From contig NC_132887.1 of NCBI RefSeq assembly GCF_030463535.1, positions 19,015,358 to 19,079,357 on the forward strand: 64,000 nucleotides of DNA. The letters are read 5' to 3'. The notes beneath the pieces were generated by a model, which worked only from the letters and a program-made list of their open reading frames with translations, was not told the DNA's origin and did no database searches. The position numbers and the translations under genes are program-made. This DNA is from Salminus brasiliensis. Taxonomy: Eukaryota > Chordata > Actinopteri > Characiformes > Bryconidae. Below, piece after piece: positions 1 through 11,899 of this stretch (its first letter is position 1; every line of letters begins with the position of its first letter).

Positions 1-370
1 CAGAGCTAAGCGGCAGACTGAAAAACTGTACGGATTAACTGTCTCGAATGTCCAGGGAAGGCTTTTGACTAGATTGTGAAGCATTGTTGTGAAGATTTGA
101 TTGCATTCAGTGAGAAAAGCATTAGTGGCACCAGGATGTTGGACGACCTCCACCCTAATTTATCCCAATAGTAACGAATAAAACACCATCATTCCAGAGA
201 ATGCAGTTCCACTGCTCCACAGCTCATTGCTGGAGGTCTTTATACCCCACTAACGCCTGGCATTAGGCACAGGGACTTGACAAGCTGTGTGTGTATAAAT
301 TTGCACATCTGTGTCAGCTAGATCACTGATTTAAAGGGGTCTACACAAACATTTGGACATATAGTGTATT
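1..370 (+). mobile_element. MITE family M1, copy 1 (left end outside window)
   Basis: Non-autonomous DNA transposon remnant. It shares an ordered series of segments with the copies at 1118-1573, 26698-27100 and 53853-54310: the 'gtccagggaaggctt' block, 'gatttgattgcattcag', 'ccactgctccacagctca' and the right end 'aaacatttggacatatag'. The complete copies have inverted ends resembling TATGGACAAAAGTATTGGGA, which suggests a Tc1/mariner-type family mobilised in trans. No coding capacity is left. The family name is not known to me; membership is seen directly. Confidence 0.7.
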
Positions 371-795
371 TAAACATACTATTTTGCTGTTATCTTTGAA
401 CATTCGTTGTAAGTAAGCTGCTAACTCTTTTGTACATCAACATTACATGATTATTAGCTGCTAAAAACACACACACAAATGATACATATCACTTCTTTAA
501 GACTGGCCGAGCTGTGAGAGAGCTGTCAGATATTAACAAAGTGCAGTGTGTTGTTTATGAACGAGAACACCATGTATTCTGTGCTTTTCATAGCCACCAT
601 GTGTGATATTTCTAATGAGCAATGTAACATGTTTTGACAGATATGAAATGAAGAGCCAATCTTCCAATGTGATGTTCACAACTGTAGCAGCAAAATGTAA
701 AGAAAAGAGCTATAATATGTTTTAGTGTGAATCAGGAGGGAATTAGAAAACAAAATTACTGTTTTTTTTTGAAAAGCTAGCAGTGAAATAACATT
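371..795. other. Intergenic, nothing recognised
   Basis: AT-rich unique-looking sequence with a short CA run near 466-476 and a T8 tract near 762. No open reading frame, splice-flanked exon or RNA gene could be supported. Confidence 0.5.
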
Positions 796-1024
796 ACATT
801 AATGGCATTAATGGCATTTAGCTGAAGCTCTTATCCAGAGCGACTTAGTACAAGATTACTCACATTACATAGGTGGGCCAGTGCAGTGTTAGGAGTCTTG
901 CCCAGGGACTCTTGGTGTATTGGTGTAGCCCAGCACAGTCACCCAGACCGGGAATTGAACCCCAATCTTTCACATGGTGTGGCAGGTCAGTGGAAGGTAA
1001 TGGTGTTATCCATTGCGCCACACC
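796..1024 (-). mobile_element. tRNA-derived SINE with L2-type 3' tail
   Basis: Read on the minus strand, this begins with a tRNA-like head. A box-A-like GGCGCAATGGATAACACC lies near 1020-1003, and a box B GGTTCAATTCCC near 967-956. It ends with GTCGCTCTGGATAAGAGC followed by a TAAATG-type tail. That tail is the same as the 3' end of the L2 LINE fragment at 38796-39480. The arrangement fits a SINE that borrows L2 reverse transcriptase through a shared 3' end. It is not a functional tRNA gene because the acceptor and anticodon stems do not pair. Confidence 0.7.
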
Positions 1025-1117
1025 AACCAGTCGTCAAAATAGTCCAATTGTCCATTCCTCCGACACGTCCCTCCCTAGGGAGCAGTGTTAACAAACTGTT
1101 AAGACGCATACTTTGCT

Positions 1118-1573
1118 ACACTACATGTCCAAACGCATGTGGATGCTCCAAATGCACCCCTTCTAATGAATGCATTCAGCCAAGTTGAAACCATTGCTGA
1201 CACAGATGTGCAAATGCACACACACATACACACACGGGACAGACACAAGACACAAGAGCAGATGAACATGAACCTTCTGGCACCATGCCTAATGACAGGG
1301 GTGGTCTAGAGAGGTATAAAGCCCCCAGCATTGATCTGTGAAGCAGCAGAACTGTTGGGGCTCCATCCAGTACTTTTGGGATGATTTGGAGAGTTGGCAA
1401 GAGATGTGATTATCCAACATCCTGAATTTACTAATGCTCTTGTCACTGACTGCAATCAAATCCTCACAGCAATGCTCCAAAATCTAGCAGAAGGCCTTTC
1501 CTATTTTGCACAGTAGAGACAGTAACTCTTTTTAATATGAGCAGGTGTCCCAATACTTTTGTCCATATAGTTT
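1118..1573 (-). mobile_element. MITE family M1, copy 2 (complete, inverted)
   Basis: Same element as 1-370 but in the opposite orientation. Both ends are visible: 'acatgtccaaacgcatgtgg' on the left and 'gtcccaatacttttgtccat' on the right, which form imperfect terminal inverted repeats. A CA microsatellite lies inside. The two copies on either side of 371-1117 form a large inverted pair. Confidence 0.75.
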
Positions 1574-2168
1574 CCATATAGCTTGCTACGTTTCTTGAAT
1601 TGAAAATGTCAAGACAGCAAATTTGCTATTTCTTTACTTTTATTAAGACCACAATGATTCATCAGAACAGCTACAGAAACTGTGATTGGTCAGGATACTC
1701 ACAGCACCCAGTGCAGAACAATACGATTGGCTGTAGCCTTACAAAGCCTAGCATCGCGATACTGATAAACAACCAATATATTGTACAGACTACAGCCCAT
1801 ACAATGGTAGAGAAGGTAACCAGACGGTGGCTGACATTTTAACCAGCAGATCAGGGCAGTGCATCACTCAGGCTGAAAGGAGAGACCGGGGAGGAGAAAG
1901 GGAGGGTCACAAAGAGAGGAATAAAAGGGGAAAAGGGCGGTGTAATGTAGGGGCAGATATTAATCAGATTATCTGATTACACTAAAAAGAAAGTGCTGAA
2001 TAGGATACAGGCTATTGTGAAACTCCCTCCTGTTCCAGGACAGATGGGCAGAGAGGAAAAACACTGTTTTTACATGACACAACCCTGGGTTTAGATTACA
2101 CTCTACACGCATGCTAACAGGTGTGCTAAATAATACTGTACAGAGATTCAATTATGTACTGTGTATAT
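1574..2168. other. Intergenic, nothing recognised
   Basis: No gene found. The stretch near 1870-1940 is purine-rich (GGAGAGACCGGGGAGG type). Short open frames here have no recognisable motifs and no splice context. Confidence 0.5.

Positions 2169-2206
<38 letters not shown>
2169..2206. repeat. CA microsatellite
   Basis: About 18 uninterrupted CA dinucleotides; a likely polymorphic marker. Confidence 0.95.
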
Positions 2207-2545
2207 GAGACCTCTAATCACAGACTTTCATACACATGTCTGTAACAGTGATCCTCGTTCCATATACTGCACACAGGCAGTACATACACTGCTGGTTTCA
2301 TATCCAGGTACGGCAAGTTAAGTGTGACTGAAGGACAAACTTTCATCACAGTTTCAGTTCAGTCGAAAAGACAAAACAAATACTCATACATAAAAGCACG
2401 TGAAAGCACTTCTATCTGTGCACACATAAATAATCATTTCCTCCTTCATTACACCCACACACACCAAAATAGGCCTCAGTGTGTGTAGGAACTTCACAGG
2501 CGGTTTGAGTACTCATAGAGCGGCAAGAAAAATCCCCCTAACATT

Positions 2546-2584
2546 CACATGATTAAGGTTATGCATTCTAACCTTAATCATGTG
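2546..2584. repeat. Perfect 16-bp inverted repeat, 7-nt loop
   Basis: The left arm (2546-2561) and right arm (2569-2584) are exact reverse complements (CACATGATTAAGGTTA and its complement), separated by TGCATTC. Pairing stops outside these arms. No neighbouring gene makes a terminator or RNA element likely. It may be a short foldback or a chance palindrome. Confidence 0.85.
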
Positions 2585-2969
2585 TTGGGACCAACAAAGT
2601 GGCCCTGACCTTGTAAAGTGCTTTTCTTAAAAGCTACACGTTTCAAGGAGAAAAATGCCTACTGAGGTTATTTGCATAAGAAAGGAGAAAGTCAAGGAAA
2701 AATAAGTGCCAAAAGTCAAAGATAGAGTGGAAATGAGACTCCTAACAACCCAACATGATCTCAGACAGAAACATCCATGTAGATTGATTGTTCCACTCCA
2801 AAAATCTGACCTATTTGTTTTTTTTGGTACCCATCCACTGGCAACGCTGTTAAGCGAAATACTCACAAACACTCACATAACCCGTCTGTCATATACTCGA
2901 AGGAGAATTGAGCCTGCAAGATAAAGCTGGAGAAAGTCTTGCTGTTTATAAACTTTTTTAAGACCCTAA

Positions 2970-3345
2970 GATTGCTGGTTAGAATCCCTGGTCATGTTGC
3001 CTGCCATCAGCAGCAGTCGGAGCCTGAGAGAGCACAATTGGACTCGCTCTCTCCGGGTGGTTAGATGCCTCTCTTCCCACATCCTATCATTTCAGTGTTA
3101 TGCTGTCCAGCACAGATATCTGCTAGTTGATGCATCGGACCTGGGTACCGAGGTAGCACGTTGGTTGTCTATTGGCATTGCACTGGCAGCAGTTTGAAAA
3201 GAGGTGGTGGCTGATTGCCACAGCGCTCAGTGCTCATCCTCCCAGTATCGGCAGTGTCACATGTGTTAGGGGACTATCACTAGCAATGTCCCAACACTAG
3301 GAGGGTGAAGTCTAGCATGTGTTCTCTAACACATGAAGCCATCCA
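2970..3345 (+). mobile_element. SINE family C, copy 1
   Basis: Four copies of this family occur in the window (also 18186-18475, 20510-20815 and 52645-53035), all on the plus strand. Shared blocks are 'cctgagagagcacaattg', a 'gctctctcc' repeat of that motif, 'atgctgtcc', 'atgcatcgga', 'gttggttg', 'gcagcagtttgaaaagaggt' and a GTCAGT/CTCCCAGT block. The head has a weak tRNA box B (GGTTAGAATCCC). Diverged and non-coding. Confidence 0.65.
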
Positions 3346-3477
3346 CTGGCTCTTTTCAAACTGCTGTTGATGCAGCATTGTTAGGCAGCCAGCACACTCA
3401 GAGGAAAGCTTGAAGGCTCCCCAGCTCCGATACAACAGCTAACAAATGCCTGTGCTGAGGACTGACTCCAGCTAAGG

Positions 3478-3530
3478 TGTAGGTTAAGGTTAGGTTTAGA
3501 TTAGGTTTAGGTAGATTAAGGTCATCAAAT
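3478..3530 (+). repeat. Degenerate telomere-like GGTTTAG/GGTTAAGG run
   Basis: Several imperfect TTAGG-like units (GGTTAAGGTTAGGTTTAG). The run is short and irregular, so probably part of an old transposon rather than a telomere fusion. Confidence 0.6.
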
Positions 3531-3799
3531 GACATTTTACCTGCTTGTAGTTTTCCTTGGTTACGGTAAGGTTGGGTTTGACAAGTCAACACTAATTTGT
3601 GAGTCGATTCTCCTTTGTGAGTCAACTCTAAACAAAGTCGTCTGTAGTCTTTTTTTCGCCGCTAGAGGTCGGGTGTCCTCTGAAAGTAGCAATTGGTCAT
3701 TCTACAAGATGGTAACAAATGACCAACTTTGTCATTTACGCTGTGAGATCAGCTGTAAAAGACCTCTTGTCAGATAATTAATACATAAAGCTAACATAA

Positions 3800-4290
3800 C
3801 ATAAAACTCAAGCTCAATTCTCATTTCAGATCTGAATAAATCAGCAGGTGTTTCTGTCCTTTCTTCCACTGTGAGAAGATGACGCAATTCTGTGATACTA
3901 AAAATATGTTGATCTGATCAAGAAGCTCTTACTGTAAAAATCAACAGATCAGACTGCAAAGCTTCTTCAGATTCTCTTTAGTCTGGAGCTGTGTTATTAT
4001 GACCCCTAACAACTTGGTGGTAGACCACTAAAACCTCCCCTGTGAGATAAACAGTACTTAAAGCTTTCAACTTATAGAGAGGGAAGAAAATCGAGCTCCG
4101 TTTTCACTTCAGATCTGAAAAAGAAACGGCAGGTGTTTCTGTCCATCCTTCCACTGTGAGAAGATGACTCTGAGTCATCTATTAGTTTAAAGAGATAGAG
4201 AGCTGTTCAAGAAGCTCCTACTGAGGAAAAAAGACAAAAGTAGAATATCTGATCAGACCAAGACTGATCACTCCAGAGTCCAGATTTCTG
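3800..4290 (+). repeat. Repeat family D, two tandem copies
   Basis: Two successive copies of an interspersed repeat, at about 3808-3990 and 4085-4285. Both carry 'ttcagatctgaa', 'ggcaggtgtttctgtcc' (or 'gcaggtgtttctgtcc'), 'ttccactgtgagaagatgac' and 'tcaagaagctc'. Inverted copies occur at 23930-24300 and 25900-26450. No tRNA head and no open frame. I do not recognise the family by name. Confidence 0.6.
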
Positions 4291-5852
4291 CTCGCTGCTC
4301 ACTGATGCAGAAATAAACGAACCTGTACTGGGAAAACAAAGTGTGCCCTCTCAGTATATTTAACACTCTTGCTAATCAGGTGTGGCAACCCATCAGTGAG
4401 AGAAACAGAGAACAATAATTGCTCAACTCCTCCATCTGACTCAGATATGAATAATAAGTTAAAAGTGTACACGCAGGGTGAAACCGTAGAGGCCAAGTGT
4501 TGAAAACAAGCCTTCATCACTGAAACAGAGTGCAAAAAGAAGAAGGGAAAGAAGAAGTGGCGAGGACAGTGTGATTGGTAAAAGGAACTGAGAGAAGTCC
4601 AGCGCAACAACATCTGCTACCGCTCCTACAAAAAAAAAACCCAGCCCCCTAACACACCACGCTGTTTGTCTCTGGGTCACAAAGAGGGCCAAAAAACACA
4701 AATACACACACACATACACATACGTACACATAAACACACACAAAGTCACTCCTGGAAATGTGCGTGCATCGAAAGCTAAGTTAGTAAGTAAATAGGCTAT
4801 GCCGCATATCTGATCTGGCGTCAGTGTGGCCCGGCTTTCGCGCGGAATAATAAACGGGAGTGACACGAATCAATATTATCTTTTCATTCACAGGGGAGAA
4901 GAAAAGAACTAAAGAGAGGCCACAAAAAGAGAGAGGAGCGAAGGAGAGAAAGCCCCCATCTGACTCCCTCTAACCCATCCACGTTCTTCCCTGCTTTGCC
5001 TGGCCTCTTGCTTGGCAACTGAAGGTCCTTCACAAAGAATTCCAACGTTCGGCCAAAGGCAAGAGCCCCCCCAGCGGAACGATCGGTTGCCCCAGGAGAC
5101 CGTACTCCAATAGATTCCACCAAATTCTGAGATTGGCACACGCAATGTAAAATATCACATAAATATCGGAGGCACGGCCTGTAGTTTAAGCATGAACCTG
5201 TGCACTCCGAATGAAAGGGTGTATACGAGAGTGGTTTTCAGCCGCTAATGCTAATGTAGACTAAGATGCTTAAATGGGTCTATTGACCACATTCATGTCC
5301 TCAGCTCATTAGTAGTCACAAAATCCCCTTCGCCTGTTGCACTGCTTTCTATTCTACACTCTCTGTTCCCCTCTCTCTCTCTCTCAAACACACACACATA
5401 CACACAGAATGAAGAGAAATTCAATCTGGACTGTCTAAGTAGAAAGGGTATAGAAATAGTAGACCAACTGCTTTACACAGACACACATACTGTGCTTCTA
5501 GAAATCGCTTACTAAAAGTTACTCAGTGGTACGGAAAATTGTTTACACATGCTAGTATCTTCATGGAAAGAACGATCATGGAAAGACACAAAGTCTTTCA
5601 ATGGGAACCGGACTGCTTCAATGGATAAAACCCTGACACTTGGGAAAGAGGATTGGTTTAATCCCTTAAACTGCAGCTTATTATTCACTCCATATTATTC
5701 AGCATTATTCATTATTCTGAATGATCAGGCTTATTATTTCAGTAGCAGCTATAAAGAATTTCAAAACTGCTTTAAGCCTCCATAACATCTCTTTATTTTG
5801 GGATTATTCAATTGCAGGAGCCATTGATTAGTGTAGCTCTGTTCTTACTATG
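4291..5852. other. Intergenic, no gene recognised
   Basis: Contains a short CA run near 4700-4740 and pyrimidine- and CA-rich stretches near 5365-5405. Open frames up to 135 codons on the minus strand (4459-4866) are low-complexity, with no motif, no conserved look and no splice sites. No promoter-like GC block. Confidence 0.5.
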
Positions 5853-6853
5853 CAGTCTGTAACTGAACTTCTGTAGTCTGTAACTGTGTTCTTAATATTC
5901 CCGTTAGTCTGTAAATGTGTTCTTAATATTCCCGTTAGTCTGTAACTGTGTTGTTAAGATTACCTTTAGTCTGTAACTGTGTTCTTAATATTCCCTTTAG
6001 TCTGTAACTGTGTTCTTAAGATTACCTTTAGTCTGTAACTGTGTTCTTAATATTCCCTTTAGTCTGTAACTGTGTTCTTTAGATTACCTTTAGTAAGTAA
6101 CTGTGTTCTTCAGATTACCTTTAGTCTGTAACTGTGTTCTTAAGATTACCTTTAGTCTGTAACTGTGTTCTTAAGATTACCTTTAGTCTGTAACTGTGTT
6201 CTTAATATTCCCGTTAGTCTGTAACTGTGTTCTTAATATTCCCGTTAGTCTGTAAATGTGTTCTTAATATTCCCGTTAGTCTGTAACTGTGTTCTTAATA
6301 TTCCCTTTAGTCTGTAACTGTGTTCTTAATATTCCCTTTAGTCTGTAACTGTGTTCTTAAGATTACCTTTAGTCTGTAACTGTGTTCTTTAGATTACCTT
6401 TAGTAAGTAACTGTGTTCTTCAGATTACCTTTAGTCTGTAACTGTGTTCTTAAGATTACCTTTAGTCTGTAACTGTGTTCTTAATATTCCCTTTTGTCTG
6501 TAACTGTGTTCTTTAGATTACCTTTTGTCTGTAAATGTGTTCTTAAGATTCCCTTTACTCTGTAACTATTCTTAAGATTCACTTTAGTCTGTAACTATTC
6601 TTAGGATTCACTTTAGTCTGTAACTATGTTCTTAAGATTCCCTTTAGTCTCTAACTGTGTTCTTAAGATTCACTTTAGTCTGTAACTGTGTTCTTAAGAT
6701 TCCCTTAGTCAGAAACTGTGTTTGTTTAGTCTGTTGCTGTATTCTTTAGTCTGTAACTGTGTATGATTCTCCTTCATCTGTAGCTGTGTCTGTTTGGTCT
6801 GTAACTGTGTTCTTAAGATTCCCTTTAGTCTGTAACTATTCTTAAGATTTTCT
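5853..6853 (+). repeat. 31-bp minisatellite, about 31 units, higher-order structure
   Basis: Head-to-tail array of a 31-bp unit, roughly AGTCTGTAACTGTGTTCTTA followed by AGATTACCTTT or a variant ending TATTCCCGTT or TATTCCCTTT. Variant units recur at multiples of the unit. The 'gtaaatgtgttc' variant with CCCG flanks occurs at 5901 and 6242 (341 bp = 11 units), and the 'tagtaagtaac' variant at 6091 and 6401 (310 bp = 10 units). This indicates that blocks of about 10-11 units were duplicated. The right third is degenerate, with 25-27-bp deletion units. No coding frame runs through it. Confidence 0.95.
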
Positions 6854-8221
6854 TAAGAAAACTTAACTGATGAAGTTTAAATAGAACTAACTTGCTGCAA
6901 TAATCAAAACATTTGGAAAGTGTTCGGAATTTTACAAAAAGTATACCTCTCCAACTATTAGTAGATTGTGGCTCAATCATGTTGCAGCCAGTGGCACAGG
7001 GAACATTTCACTGGTAGAGTGAATGGATTGGATTCAAATAAATACTGTAACACCATCTGTAAAAAGCTGAAGATCAAAAGATTGAAGTCATAGCTACCTA
7101 CAAAAGGTGTTTACAAGCTGTGATTCTTGCCAAAATGAGTGTTACTCTGCTGATAATGGAGAGTGCCCAAACCTTTGCCTCTTGCCCTTTTCCTTTTTGT
7201 TATTAAACTGTGAAATATGGAAATAACCAGTAAGCTTGCTTAAAAATGTAAAGTCATCTTTAACTTTATGTCTTTTGGAAATCAGGTCATCAGTACTCGC
7301 TTAGATATTCACAGTAATAGATATTTTGCCATTTGCATGCCACTGTATAGAACTTTGCAGTTATGGGGCCAACTTTTTCCAGGCAGACCGAGATCCACAA
7401 AGTCCAAGACAGATAGTTTGGGAGGAACTGCGTGTTCTGCTCCAAAGCTGGATTTTTCGCTCATTTCTCTGCTTTTATCTGTGTGTTGGCAGAGCCATCC
7501 ATCTATAAACACGAGCACACCGCTGAGCACACCGCTTTGCCCACTTCACAACTAATCATACATATTCCTCAGTTCTCTCTTTCCCCCACCATCATGACTT
7601 TGATGGGCCAAAGCCACAGGCGTGCAGGAGAACCTGATAGTCGTGGAAGCCTCGATGCTCGCTCTGTCTGGGCTGGAATGCGTTTCTGCAGCACTGCACT
7701 TTTTTGCCATATCAGGGGAATGATTGCAGCTCCCCTCTGGAACGATCAGCTTCCATCTTCATCCAGACAAGCCACCCACACATCCACGCCTGGACATGCA
7801 CGTGCACACACACACACACAGATACACAGTCATGCACCCGCGCGCACACATACACACCTCGAAACTGCACAACCTCATCAAATTAAATATGCTTGAAAAG
7901 GCGACCACACACTTGCAGAAAATGGCCATTTCAAGCAGTCTGGCTTTCACTTCCTAAATTCTGGTCATCTAACATTCAAACAGAACCACATTCATTTTCA
8001 CTTATACACACAGACACAGTAAACCAAAAATGCTAATTTTGCTAACAGCGAATAAAGGTAAATACGTACCAACTAACATTAGAACGTCATGCTAATGAAT
8101 GATTATTGAAGAGTTTTTACACACTGTACTCCACCTAAAGACCATTCGGGATTGGTGGTGGGCAACAGATCAAATGAGGAGTCACAATGACGATGAGCAG
8201 CACACTAATGAATAGCTGGAT
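6854..8221. other. Intergenic, no gene recognised
   Basis: A CA-rich patch lies near 7808-7860. The 154-codon frame at 7432-7896 reads through this CA patch into His/Thr repeats and shows no domain, so it is not called as a gene. Confidence 0.5.
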
Positions 8222-8335
8222 GGGACACCTCCTGGCACCATTTATTGCATAAATATCACAGAAACAATTAAACCGCGCTAATTGGGAAGTCCTAATTACA
8301 ATCTTGAAAAGTCTGTGCCATCATGACCTACACAC
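8222..8335. promoter_or_regulatory. Possible conserved non-coding block
   Basis: Unique-looking segment with several homeodomain-like ATTA/TAAT cores (ACAATTAAACCGCGCTAATT, CCTAATTACAATC) and no repeat match inside the window. Vertebrate developmental enhancers often look like this, but only alignment with other fish genomes would show conservation. Inference from composition only. Confidence 0.2.
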
Positions 8336-9404
8336 TGAGCAAACCTGGAAGCATTCCACCATTCCACAATTTGGAGCAAGTAAACCCTGTGATATCACTA
8401 TAGATGAAAGCTATGGTTAAGTCAGTCACATTTATACTCTTTTAAAGGCTCCTTCATATATGAAAATTAAGACGTCACTGCGCACATTCCTATACGTGAT
8501 GTCAAGCAACACATCCAATAGAGGGTAGTTCAGAGTAAAAGGTTTCTAACAACACACATGGCAACATTGGAGGAGGTTGTGATGAACTACTTTATCCAAA
8601 ATGTGGCAGTGATGTTAACGGCTGTAAATGGTGTTAAAAAGTTCCTTCATAAGTTCGTTGAGTCCATATGGCAGTGGTCGTGTTTCGCCTAAACTATTGG
8701 CTACACTGCACCCACAGTTCCAATGGTACTGCTCTGTTTTGTCCATATGTGTACGAAGGCTCTGGCCATATCAGTATCTATATTTAACGCTGAGCATAAA
8801 TGAGCCTTGAACTGGTTATCTACACAACATGTCTCGGAAGAAGGCCATAAACCTTGTCCAATGTAAAATATATTATTATATGATTAGCTAGAAGAACTTG
8901 AACCTTTATTAAGTGGCAGAGCCTAGATGTTCCTATTCAGCACTGGAAATTAATATCTCTTTAGGTCCAGTACTGCAACCTCAGAATCAAGGTCATACAA
9001 ACTGGCCAATTTGAAGAACCACCATTCGATTAGAAGCAGCAACAGCAAGAGCAAATGTGACTTATGATTGGATTGCAGGAGAAGAGGTGTGGTCGGAAAG
9101 CCTAATCACTTTTTTAAATCTAAGGTTTCACCTGCTTTATCAATTCCCCAGTTCAATAGTTCCACTGTTACACCATTCGCATGATTCCTAAAGTTACATC
9201 CAACTACAGTTGTAAGTTGATTTGTATAAAAGTGTCTGCTGAAGTGGAGATGTACAGGTGTAAGGTGATGTAAGGTGAATAGCTCCATATCTAACTGTCT
9301 TGCAATAAGATCTGCTTATGGAAATATATTAGGACAAGACAAGACAACCATATTCACAATTTGTGTTGAACACATTTTGGACTCCACCTTTTACCCATAC
9401 ATGC
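8336..9404. other. Intergenic, nothing recognised
   Basis: AT-rich, no microsatellite of note, no gene-like frame. Confidence 0.5.
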
Positions 9405-9602
9405 AGGGAACACACACATGTGAGCAAACATTGACAGTGAGCACACGTGCCTGGAGTGGTGGGCAGTCATTGCTGCAGCACACAGAGAGCAGGGAGGGTC
9501 AAGGGCCCAACAGTGCACAAGCAGCTTCCCGAGCCTGGGTATCGAACCCACAACCATGTCATAAATAGCCCAGTCCTCTGACCACTGAGCTACCACTGAC
9601 TC
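9405..9602 (-). mobile_element. tRNA-derived SINE family A, copy 1
   Basis: On the minus strand it opens with a tRNA-like head, GGTAGCTCAGTGGTCAGAG (box A) and GGTTCGATACCC (box B), then a GCTTCCCGAG-type linker and an 'aagggcccaacagtg' block (plus-strand reading 'caagggcccaacagtg'). The same organisation is seen at 40214-40378, and its 3' tail type at 12690-12855. The head is an intact pol III promoter shape, but the unit is a retroposon, not a tRNA gene. Confidence 0.75.
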
Positions 9603-10656
9603 CATTATTAGAAAATGGACATCCCTGGACTTTTTATTAAAGGAATACTCCAGCACTTTTTATACTAATGTTTATCTGTTGAACCGCAATCGCACAGATT
9701 ACCACTGGTTGATTCATTGATGTTTTCCTAGAAAACAACAACAACATTGGCTTAAATGACTAATAGAAATCAGTGGTGGAGTTGCCTAAACAACTATGTA
9801 CTGCCAATTCACCATATGGGCTGGATAGCATAGTGGATAACATGTCTGCCATCCATGTGGCAGATTGTGACAAGAACACCAGTTTTGGGCCAAACTCCCG
9901 GTGCTACCTTTGCCACCTCTTTGATTCTGCCATAAGCTGTGAATGTAACTGTATGCTACAGACATAGCAGATATGATATGTAATGGAAAATTAACCCAAA
10001 TTTAAGGTCAACAGAGGTTGTGTGGTCATTAAATGATGCATCGTGTGTTCCAAATTATATTAATTCTATTCAAAACATCATGTAGAGGAGGTGTTCAAAC
10101 ACAATCATTTATGAGTGTATGCTCTGAGTTTGTAGTTTGCAAACAGTGAATCCATATTCCGAGCACTTGAGGAACTGCTGATCGGGCTGAATGAAGACTG
10201 CATAGTAGCTGTGAGCAGTGTGAAGTCAGAGAGTTTCTAATTGTGCTGCGGTATGCACTGAGGTCTAGGCACACATGTGCGCTTTAAATGTCAGAAATGC
10301 TGTACATGTGTGACGAGGGCTGCGAGAGGTTTGGGTGAGATGTGCAAAGGTGTGAAATGTGGGACGTTTGCAAGTGTGAATGTGGTGAAGCACATGCGCA
10401 CAAAACAATATCCTGTTCGGGTGGATATCATGCAGTAAGGCCCATGGCAGTTGCTCTCATTCCTAGTGCCGGAGACTTCATGCACTCCACATTCTTGCAA
10501 TATCCAGGCTCTAACACACCTGACTCAGCTCTTGCAGGGCTTGAGGATTACCTGATGGGTTGAATAAGAGCTGGGAAAACACAGAAACGCGCAATGCACA
10601 CACTGTTGGCCCATGGAGAACAAGTCCCCCATCAAATCCCTTTTGAGAACTGTCAT
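9603..10656. other. Intergenic, nothing recognised
   Basis: No exon-like segments. Short frames near 10291-10563 have no motif. A ubiquitous fish repeat start ('ggaatactccagcac') may lie near 9645, too short to classify. Confidence 0.45.
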
Positions 10657-10671
10657 ACTGCCCCCTGCTGG
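10657..10671 (-). promoter_or_regulatory. CTCF-type motif (minus strand)
   Basis: Reverse complement reads CCAGCAGGGGGCAGT, a full match to the vertebrate CTCF core CCASYAGRKGGCRSY. It is the only good match found pointing left in the window. Occupancy cannot be judged from sequence. Confidence 0.4.
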
Positions 10672-11194
10672 AGTAATGCTATTTGTCTACTACAGACACC
10701 AGTCTATTAGCCAGCCTTTTCCCTCAGGTAAACTCTGTTACACTCTGTTGGTAATTCTAAAAACCAAAGTTTTACTCCTTTTTCAATAATTTCTTCTACA
10801 TGATTCACTATGAGCCACTTAATACATATTTCAGTCTATACTTGATCTAGATATACTGGTTTGTCTATTAAGAGACTGAAGTGTCTCACTGATTGTGAGA
10901 CTGTTTTTCCATGCAGTTTTGGAAACTGGTCACAAAGGTAATGAAACGTTTCACATGTGTCATGTGTGTTATATAACAGACGGGTAAGCTTTAGTGTATG
11001 GTTTTGTCATTTCAGCTACTCTCATTAAACCGAATATCGTGTTTAATCTTCTCTCTTTCAATACTTCGCTCCCTCTCTTTTTTTCTTTAATGGAGGCGAC
11101 CTGCTGTAACCTAAGGCCACCACACCTTATTAAATGCTGTTGTTCAGATTTCTTCTCCCAAAGGCAATGCAGGCCAGTGTTGTGGAGACGAGTC
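10672..11194. other. Intergenic, nothing recognised
   Basis: AT-rich, no repeat or gene signal that I can support. Confidence 0.45.
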
Positions 11195-11400
11195 GTAATT
11201 CACTCATAATGGGTCTTAATTAGGCCACTCACAATTCCCTTTCCGAGTGTAATGAAATGCTGTTTATTGTCATTGTAGATGTATGATGAAATTGCGCTGT
11301 GCGACTTCCTGAAAGTGATACTAGGCACCGGTCAGTTAAATGGAAAATAATCGAAGCCATCAGATGAATCACACACTAGATAAGATTAAGGGGACATCTT
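11195..11400. promoter_or_regulatory. Possible conserved non-coding block
   Basis: Low-repeat segment with TAAT/ATTA cores (GGGTCTTAATTAGGCC, TAATGAAATGCTG) and balanced composition unlike the flanking AT-rich DNA. Proposed only from appearance; needs multi-species alignment. Confidence 0.2.
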
Positions 11401-11899
11401 AAGATCTGGTTACCTTGGGAGGCACTTTACAAAAAGCAGGGGTGTTGATACTGATTAAATGCCATAGCTAAATTAAGCATTTCAAAATTTCCAGATATAT
11501 GCAATCTGACTAACTGTCTGACTAATTATTATGCTACAATAATTTATTACTTACATGCCAGTTTACCTGCCACTTGCTCAAGCTACCTGAATCATAAGGG
11601 TTACATCAACCAAGAAACAGGAATTCAGTTGTGAAACGTTCTCTTTTTGAGTACTCTTTCCCCGCTTTCCTCTTTTAGTTTGACAGCGGTTAATAATGTC
11701 AGTACTACTGTTGCATCACTTCACAGATTTCATAAAAAGCCTTGATTCTTTGCTGCAGTGAAAAACACTCAGATCTGAGTTGCTGATTTAAAGATGTGGT
11801 GCATGCATCAGCAAAATCGAGAGCCGTAGTGTGGCCGCACTATAGACCAATATGCAAAACGCCTATTATGGGTCGAGGACAGGATTGCAACAGTACTGT

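Noticed and set aside
5853..6853. Regular repeats that could suggest a CRISPR array
   Set aside because: The 31-bp units are contiguous, with no unique spacers, and sit in a vertebrate genome. It is a minisatellite.
7432..7896. 154-codon plus-strand frame
   Set aside because: The C-terminal third is translation of a CA microsatellite; overlapping frames exist in all directions; no motif.
9405..9602. tRNA gene (good box A and box B)
   Set aside because: The head cannot fold into a complete cloverleaf and continues into SINE body sequence found again at 40214-40378.
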